Assembly: GCA_019873625.1 (NCBI GenBank)
Contig: JAIOAW010000027.1
Location: forward strand, 1-33,205
From: Chloroflexota bacterium
Lineage (GTDB): Bacteria > Chloroflexota > Anaerolineae > UBA1429
Length of the DNA: 33,205 bases
Direction: 5' to 3'
Positions 31,890 to 33,205 of the stretch are shown piece by piece (position 1 is the stretch's first letter; each line of letters begins with the position of its first letter). Position numbers and translations under genes: made by a program. Below the pieces are notes generated by a model. That model did not search any database and was not told the DNA's origin. It worked only from the letters and a program-made list of their open reading frames with translations.

Positions 31890-33205
31890 GGATTGAGACG
31901 GATTCCCTCGGCCCCGTGCAGGTGCCCGATGAGGCCCTGTGGGGCGCGCAAACCCAGCGCGCCGTGGAGAACTTTGCCATCAGCGGCCTGAAACAACCGC
32001 GCGAGTACATCGTGGCCAGCGCCCTCGTCAAGCGAGCGGCGGCCCAGGTGAACAGGGATTTGGGGATGCTCGACGCGCGCCGCGCCGGGGCCATCATCCA
32101 GGCTGCCACCGAGATTATGGAGGGCAAATGGCACGACCATTTCGTGGTGGACCCCTTCCAGGCCGGGGCGGGCACCTCGCACAATATGAATACGAACGAG
32201 GTCATCGCCAACCTGGCCAACGAGGCGCTAGGCGGTAAGCGAGGAGTCTATGATCCCGTGCACCCCAACGACCACGTGAATATGGCCCAAAGCACGAACG
32301 ATGTGATCCCCACCGTCATCCGCGTAGCCGCTGTGCCGATGGTGGAGGACCTTTTGAGCGCCCTCGAGGACTTGGCCGCTGCCCTCGAAGAGAAGGCGCG
32401 CGCGTTCGATGACGTTCTCAAAGCGGGGCGCACCCACTTGCAAGATGCGGTGCCCGTCCGCCTCGGGCAGGAATTTGGCGCGTACGCCCAGGCCGTGCGG
32501 CTGGATCGGGATCGCCTCGCGCGCGCCGCGGACGGCCTACACCGCCTAGGCATCGGCGGCACGGCCACGGGCACGGGGTTGAACGCCCATCCCGATTACC
32601 ACGCCAGGATGGTGGCCGAGATTTCGCGCCTGACGGGCCACACCTTCCGCAGCGCGGGGAACCTGTTTGAGGCGATGCAGAGTATGGCGGATTTTGTGGA
32701 TGTCTCCTCCGCCCTGCGCACCTTGGCGGTAACCCTCACGCGCATCGCCAACGATTTGCGCTTGATGAGTTCCGGCCCGATGACCGGCCTCGCCGAAATC
32801 GTCCTACCGGCCGTCCAGCCGGGGTCCTCCATTATGCCGGGCAAGGTGAACCCCGTTATGGCCGAGATGCTCAATATGGTCTGCTACCATATTATGGGCA
32901 ATGATCTGGCCATCGCCCTTTGCGGCCAGGCCGGGCAACTGGAACTGAACGTGATGATGCCCATCCTAGCCTACAACCTGCTCCAATCGCTCCAGGTGAT
33001 GACGAACGGCATCCGCGCCTTTACCGAGCGGTGCGTGCGGGGCATCCAGGCCAACCGCGAGCGCTGCCGCGACCTGGCCGAAAAGAGCATCGGGTTGGCC
33101 ACGGCGCTCAACCCCTACATCGGCTATGCGGCGGCGGCCAAGGTCGCCCAAGAGGCCCTGCGCCGGGGCATCTCCCTGCGGCAGGCGGCGCTGGACTTGG
33201 GCTAC
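31886..33205 (+). CDS. aspA: Aspartate ammonia-lyase (aspartase/fumarase superfamily), 3' truncated by window
   Basis: 440 codons are visible before the right edge, so only about 25-40 residues are missing. The fumarase/aspartase signature [12 protein letters not shown] is at 313-324 with the catalytic serine. [15 protein letters not shown] (about 93-108) and [14 protein letters not shown] follow the aspartase pattern (GTSxNMNTNEV) rather than the fumarase GTQSNMN, and [16 protein letters not shown] also favours aspartase. The MPGKVNP form is found in both Bacillus-type aspartases and FumC, so class II fumarase remains possible. The enzyme would convert L-aspartate to fumarate and ammonia in the cytoplasm. 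It is translationally coupled to the YgjP-like gene, with GGAGGAAGG before the ATG. Confidence 0.85.
   Translation, partial: MRIETDSLGPVQVPDEALWGAQTQRAVENFAISGLKQPREYIVASALVKRAAAQVNRDLGMLDARRAGAIIQAATEIMEGKWHDHFVVDPFQAGAGTSHNMNTNEVIANLANEALGGKRGVYDPVHPNDHVNMAQSTNDVIPTVIRVAAVPMVEDLLSALEDLAAALEEKARAFDDVLKAGRTHLQDAVPVRLGQEFGAYAQAVRLDRDRLARAADGLHRLGIGGTATGTGLNAHPDYHARMVAEISRLTGHTFRSAGNLFEAMQSMADFVDVSSALRTLAVTLTRIANDLRLMSSGPMTGLAEIVLPAVQPGSSIMPGKVNPVMAEMLNMVCYHIMGNDLAIALCGQAGQLELNVMMPILAYNLLQSLQVMTNGIRAFTERCVRGIQANRERCRDLAEKSIGLATALNPYIGYAAAAKVAQEALRRGISLRQAALDLGY

Noticed and set aside
1-33205. CRISPR array, insertion sequence, prophage or toxin-antitoxin pair
   Set aside because: No regularly spaced repeats, transposase or integrase motifs, phage structural genes or small paired toxin/antitoxin frames were found; the repeats present are isolated palindromes.

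Overview
This GC-rich, gene-dense window (33.2 kb) is ordinary bacterial chromosome, with no phage genes, insertion sequences or CRISPR array. The gene set (stand-alone MrfA-like helicase, UbiB kinase, beta-mannosidase, Era, VUT transporter, and a MetVF-Hdr-MvhD operon) suggests an anaerobic, probably heterotrophic or acetogen-like bacterium. A Chloroflexota (Anaerolineae-type) genome would fit the protein flavour, but no marker here settles the taxonomy. Promoters are clear sigma70 type (TTGacc/TTGaca, about 17 nt, TAtaaT) and Shine-Dalgarno sites are mostly good.

Layout. 1-198: the end of priA. 205-9115 (minus strand): a large membrane protein and ribulokinase under their own promoter, then an operon ubiB-like kinase > galE-like epimerase > DEAD/DUF1998 helicase, read from an extended -10 promoter near 9145. 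9176-12523 (plus): a lipoprotein, then a class II aldolase coupled to an MFS transporter. 12365-13225 (minus): a PlsC-like acyltransferase whose 3' end overlaps the MFS gene by 159 bp. 13306-23080 (plus): the centrepiece, an eight-gene redox operon. 23291-27819 (minus): thiS > queuosine-precursor-type transporter > era > beta-mannosidase. 28013-31131 (minus): AlkD-like glycosylase, a small membrane protein, a GNAT acetyltransferase, a GYD-domain protein and an isoprenylcysteine-methyltransferase-like membrane protein. 31151-33205 (plus): tRNA-Leu(CAG) with promoter and terminator, a YgjP-type metalloprotein, and aspartase/fumarase running off the end.

The operon at 13306-23080 encodes, in order: an HdrA/QmoA-like flavoprotein; a degenerate HdrA-like protein with two [4Fe-4S] motifs; a degenerate MvhD; MetV; MetF; HdrC; a 1497-residue HdrA; and a canonical MvhD/FlpD. 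Almost every junction overlaps (ATGA, TGATG, 8 bp), so the products are probably made together as one complex. It recalls the MetVF-HdrCBA-MvhD methylenetetrahydrofolate reductase of Moorella, but differs in three visible ways: no HdrB is encoded; the HdrA is a tandem of two HdrA units with a complete GltD/NfnB-like NAD(P)H-flavin module inserted in the first; and three QmoA/QmoB-like pieces precede metV. My inference is an NAD(P)H-, ferredoxin- and methylene-H4F-linked flavin electron-bifurcating or confurcating assembly of unusual architecture.

Non-coding structure is concentrated at 27.7-29.3 kb: two palindromic repeat families (each also present elsewhere in the window), and a 32-bp direct repeat at the thiS promoter.
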